Of a stretch of DNA of 8,848 nt, positions 6,525 through 8,848 are shown piece by piece. A program made the position numbers and the translations under genes. This DNA is from an uncultured Erysipelotrichaceae bacterium. GTDB lineage: Bacteria; Bacillota_I; Bacilli_A; RF39; UBA660. A model generated the notes under the pieces. It was given only the letters and a program-made list of their open reading frames with translations, was not told the origin of the DNA and did not search any database. The stretch's first letter is position 1, and each line of letters begins with the position of its first letter. The stretch lies in NCBI GenBank assembly GCA_902773365.1, contig CACYEG010000061.1, positions 1-8,848 on the forward strand. The letters run 5' to 3'.

Positions 6525-6773
6525 ATTAAGTATTAGTTTAGAGCCATTTTTAATTCCGCTGTTTTTTACAAAAGCTTCATCGCTTATTAAATCACCACTC
6601 GCTTTATCATATAAATATTTACAGCCGTCATCGACGAATAAACCTTCTGTGCTTTCTTCGATAATCTTTAAAATGAGTTTTTTTACAGCTCCAACCTTTT
6701 TTACAGTGGGAATGTACATATCGAATGTTTCTTCAATCATTGGAACATAGACCATAACCAAAAGTTTATCCAT
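6522..6773 (-). CDS. esaB: YukD/EsaB-like ubiquitin-fold T7SS protein (83 aa)
   Basis: A small cytoplasmic beta-grasp protein typical of T7SSb loci. EsaB/YukD is a conserved component or regulator of the secretion apparatus with a ubiquitin-like fold but no conjugation tail. The sequence shows alternating strands and one central helix: a first hairpin (about 3-23, ending with the FDMYIP strand), the helix KKVGAVKKLILKIIEES, and a C-terminal KNGSKLILN strand as in the family, with no terminal Gly-Gly. The length matches the usual 80 or so residues, and the position immediately before the essC-like gene is the common arrangement. ATG at 6773 is preceded by AAAGGGTG about 5-7 bases away. It is the first gene after a promoter and terminator, so it opens the core operon. 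Confidence 0.9.
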   Translation of the reverse strand: MDKLLVMVYVPMIEETFDMYIPTVKKVGAVKKLILKIIEESTEGLFVDDGCKYLYDKASGDLISDEAFVKNSGIKNGSKLILN

Positions 6774-6800
6774 ACCAACACCCTTTTCTACTATATATAA

Positions 6801-6809
6801 ATTATATCA
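6801..6809 (-). promoter_or_regulatory. Extended -10 promoter for the esaB-essC operon
   Basis: The minus strand reads TGATATAAT: a perfect TATAAT (6801-6806) with the TGn extension. The region 17 bases upstream is a T-run, so there is no good -35, which extended -10 promoters can tolerate. The predicted start near 6794 gives a leader of about 20 bases containing the AAAGGGTG binding site. Confidence 0.65.
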
Positions 6810-6820
6810 TAAGTTAGTGA

Positions 6821-6860
6821 AAAAAAAAGAAAAAGTTAAAGACTCGTGCTCTTGTCTTTA
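6821..6860 (-). terminator. Rho-independent terminator overlapping the stop codon of the small gene
   Basis: On the minus strand TAAAGAC (6854-6860) pairs with GTCTTTA (6837-6843) around a 10-base loop, followed by a T-rich run (6821-6834). The 3' arm contains part of the TAA stop at 6836-6838, so the hairpin forms from the last codons of the gene. The stem is short and AT-rich, so strength may be moderate. It separates the metallopeptidase unit from the core secretion operon. Confidence 0.6.
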
Positions 6861-7141
6861 GCTTTTTTCACAACAAAATCTATATCACACCTATTCAGTA
6901 ATATTAACCTATCAGAATTTCCATCAGGTTCGAGACCTGCGAAATCAACATGGCCAATATTTTCAACTTCATAGTCGACGTATAAAATTAAAATTAGTTT
7001 CGCATTTTTTTTAGTTAAAACTAGATCTCCGACTGTAATTTCATCAGTACAAGTAATTCTGTTGGCATTCTCCAATCCAAGATCAATTTTTTCCCCTCTC
7101 ATATAAAATGCAGTGCCATCAAAATTAAGATTGTTTACCAT
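6836..7141 (-). CDS. Small beta-rich protein of unknown function, candidate immunity or accessory protein (101 aa)
   Basis: I do not recognise a family. The protein has alternating hydrophobic strands through most of its length (for example AKLILILYVDYEVENIGHVD) and a Lys-rich tail, with no signal peptide, membrane helix or visible catalytic motif, so it looks like a compact soluble beta fold. The start is uncertain. ATG at 7141 has a GGAGG 15 bases upstream with purine-rich sequence between; ATG at 7156 directly abuts that GGAGG; ATG at 7177 (113 residues) lacks a convincing site. All three overlap the preceding 81-residue gene, so translation is probably coupled. Lying second after a metallopeptidase-ended gene in a T7SS locus, it could be an immunity protein, which is inference from position only. 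Confidence 0.7.
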   Translation of the reverse strand: MVNNLNFDGTAFYMRGEKIDLGLENANRITCTDEITVGDLVLTKKNAKLILILYVDYEVENIGHVDFAGLEPDGNSDRLILLNRCDIDFVVKKAKDKSTSL

Positions 7142-7370
7142 GTTGCTTTTCTTCATCCTCCATTGATATCTGAACATCCGTCAATTTTTTCTTCTTTTCA
7201 AGTGCTTCTTTTAGCATTCCAATTCTTACCTCATAATTCATACTAGCCCATCCTTGTGGATAAAACTCTGGACTGTAAAATACATAATTATTCGAAGAAG
7301 CAATATTATGAATTTTCATATATTGATTGTTTAAAATTGAATATAAAATACTACTAGCAATATCATTCAT
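7125..7370 (-). CDS. Small protein of unknown function after the metallopeptidase gene (81 aa)
   Basis: No family is recognised with confidence. The N-terminus is helical (MNDIASSILYSILNNQYMKI), the middle has a distinctive aromatic patch with YVFYSPEFYPQGWASMNYE, and the C-terminus is a charged helix ending in a Lys/Glu/Gln-rich tail. There is no signal peptide or membrane segment. It begins 7 bases after the stop of the metallopeptidase gene; a GGAGG lies about 16 bases upstream inside the end of that gene, a long spacing that suggests coupled translation. Its end overlaps the next small gene by 17 bases or more. The position suits an immunity protein or an effector-specific helper, but nothing in the sequence proves either. 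Confidence 0.75.
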   Translation of the reverse strand: MNDIASSILYSILNNQYMKIHNIASSNNYVFYSPEFYPQGWASMNYEVRIGMLKEALEKKKKLTDVQISMEDEEKQHGKQS

Positions 7371-7377
7371 ATTATTA

Positions 7378-8848
7378 CTAATTTAACCTCCCTATTTCTT
7401 CTAAAATTTTAGAATAAATACTATCTAAATAATCGACTAACTCGTCTCCAACTATACTTCTAAGTGTATTGACTATTTTCGATTTACCCGATGCTCCTAT
7501 TTCCATGTATTGTGCTACAAGTTCATTAAGTGAATACATATCAGCATCTCGACCATAATTTGTCCAATAATTGTTTTCATGAGTCATTACAAGATTAATA
7601 GATTTATCACCAAATGAAAATTGAGTTTTTTGTGTAATTGAGTTAATCATTCCAGTCAATATATAAAATGCCATATAATTTTCCTGAAAATTCATGCAAC
7701 CAATTCTATTAACGGCATCATTCATATAACCATATACGTATACATTTTTAGCAGCAGTATAATTATTGGCAATAGCATCGATATCATTTTCTGTAACATT
7801 TAATAAGCGAAGCAAATCTTGTAAACCATGATTATCGATCGCCATTTTAATTTCCTTTTTTAAGTCACCCTTTTCATCAAATGCTTTTTCAAATTTTTCA
7901 ATTCCCTTTTTCTGCAAGTTTTCTCTTAATTCTCGATCGGCTGTAGCCTCATTTAAACATGCTTCCATTGCATGATATGCCTCATCCAAAATTGTATAAA
8001 CATCTTCAGCTCTTTCTTGTATTTTTTCTCTTGCCTTGTTCATTATTTCTGTCACTTCCGGATTATGAGCAAAACTATCATGTGGAAGAAAAGTATCATA
8101 TAAATTATGACCTAATTCATGGAATACATCAATTGGATTAGCTCTTTTCAAATTAATCGATATATATGATTTATTATCAACAGTTACACTTTGGGAATTA
8201 ATACTTGAGTCAGCAATAAAACGAAAATCAGGCCTTTTTCTCAATATTGCGTTTATGTTTTGAATAACTTTTGATACAGGTTCGTCCCCCTTCTGTAAAG
8301 GAATATATTTAACAAAAGCTCGATAAATCAGATTGCGCAATTCTTCAAGTTCAGAATCGGTCCCAACTGCATCGGTTAAGAAATAATTCGTTAAAAAATA
8401 ATTATTAATCTGCGTAAGCATTGCGCTGATATCTATCATTGATTTTGTTTTCGCAACTGATGTAACAACTCTATCACGATTATTAGTATTTTCGAATCGA
8501 GATTGTACTTCTTCTAATATATCTCTATAATCGCATAATTTATCGATATCTTTTAAATCTATTATCTCTTGTAAATATTCCTGACACCTTTGAATAATTG
8601 GGCAAGATTCAAATATACTCCTTACAGATTCATGGATATTAGTTCTCTTATTCATTTCTTCACTTGGAATATTTATATTAAATCCGCTAGCCCCTGCTTC
8701 ATATTTTTCTATAGCTTGCTTCAAATATTCAATATTACCTGTTTCTTTAAATGACGATAATAAATTATTTACTTCATTTATTTGATTTGTAGCTAAATCT
8801 TTAACATCTATTTCAATAACCGGAATATTCCATTCTGCAGCAGCACTC
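7378..8848 (-). CDS. 3' part of a large protein with C-terminal zinc-metallopeptidase-like domain, candidate T7SS effector
   Basis: The frame stays open to the right edge, so 489 C-terminal residues are visible and the true start lies outside. The 41 residues before the TTG at 8724 read on naturally (SAAAEWNIPVIEIDVKDLA...), so that TTG is not a start. Counting from the TTG, residues 1-170 are largely helical, then VFHELGHNLYD carries HExxH (H202, E203, H206), the zinc-binding and catalytic motif of many metallopeptidases. Candidate third ligands are E259 in CLNEATADRE and E401 in SLNELVAQYMEIG; I cannot choose between them. No membrane segment is seen in this part. Location beside T7SS core genes and two small downstream genes suggests a secreted peptidase effector with the enzyme domain at its C-terminus. 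A cytoplasmic accessory protease is the alternative. Whether an LXG or other targeting domain exists cannot be seen. Confidence 0.8.
   Translation of the reverse strand, partial: SAAAEWNIPVIEIDVKDLATNQINEVNNLLSSFKETGNIEYLKQAIEKYEAGASGFNINIPSEEMNKRTNIHESVRSIFESCPIIQRCQEYLQEIIDLKDIDKLCDYRDILEEVQSRFENTNNRDRVVTSVAKTKSMIDISAMLTQINNYFLTNYFLTDAVGTDSELEELRNLIYRAFVKYIPLQKGDEPVSKVIQNINAILRKRPDFRFIADSSINSQSVTVDNKSYISINLKRANPIDVFHELGHNLYDTFLPHDSFAHNPEVTEIMNKAREKIQERAEDVYTILDEAYHAMEACLNEATADRELRENLQKKGIEKFEKAFDEKGDLKKEIKMAIDNHGLQDLLRLLNVTENDIDAIANNYTAAKNVYVYGYMNDAVNRIGCMNFQENYMAFYILTGMINSITQKTQFSFGDKSINLVMTHENNYWTNYGRDADMYSLNELVAQYMEIGASGKSKIVNTLRSIVGDELVDYLDSIYSKILEEIGRLN

Noticed and set aside
7142..7177. 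ATG at 7177 as the start of the small gene ending at 6836
   Set aside because: It lacks a good ribosome binding site and would lengthen the overlap with the 81-residue gene; 7141 or 7156 fit the GGAGG at 7157-7161 better, though the choice is not certain.
7959..8141. A 60-codon plus-strand open frame opposite the metallopeptidase gene
   Set aside because: It is antisense to the conserved HELGH region and has low-complexity Leu/Phe-rich content with no support for translation.
1..8848. Mollicute code (TGA as tryptophan), suggested by AT-richness and the absence of TGA stops
   Set aside because: The tryptophan codons I checked are TGG and all frames run full length under the standard code, so there is no need for the alternative code.
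1..8848. CRISPR arrays, tRNA or rRNA genes, insertion sequences and attachment sites
   Set aside because: I found no regularly spaced repeats, cloverleaf-like sequence, transposase-like protein or terminal repeats; the window is almost completely filled by T7SS-type genes.

Overview
The window is an AT-rich piece of a type VII secretion locus of the Firmicute kind (T7SSb). Every gene I can support lies on the minus strand, so the locus reads from high to low coordinates. Two genes fix the identification: a YukD/EsaB-like ubiquitin-fold protein, and directly after it a 1529-residue EssC/YukBA-like membrane ATPase with N-terminal FHA domains and three FtsK/SpoIIIE-type ATPase domains. Purine-rich Shine-Dalgarno sites, TATAAT-type promoters and tryptophan read as TGG point to a low-GC Bacillota member with the standard code. 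I cannot name the genus.

Region 1 (8848 to 6836) holds the 3' part of a large gene that enters from outside the window and ends in a zinc-metallopeptidase-like domain (HELGH). Two small unrecognised genes follow, the second overlapping the first. A terminator-like hairpin covers the stop codon of the last one. The layout is that of a T7SS effector followed by immunity or accessory genes, but this is inferred from context and the HExxH motif only.

Region 2 (6835 to 1923) starts with an extended -10 promoter and carries yukD/esaB-like and essC-like genes, which build the ATPase core of the secretion machine. EssA, EssB and EsaA are not in the window.

Region 3 (1922 to 1) starts with a second promoter, flanked by two copies of TGTACARTAA. 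It encodes four small helical proteins of WXG100 character and the first 23 codons of a further gene. They are a 229-residue protein that looks like two hairpins fused (WSG in the first, MTG in the second), a classical 96-residue WXG100 protein (WKG), and 93- and 128-residue proteins with degenerate motifs (WTS, WKS). Two tandem stem-loops, one with a 20-bp perfect stem, separate the first from the second.

The points most worth following are the fused double WXG protein, the graded loss of the WXG motif across neighbours, the metallopeptidase-ended effector candidate with its small downstream genes, the degenerate second ATPase site of EssC, and four gene junctions where the UAG stop codon is also part of the next gene's ribosome binding site.
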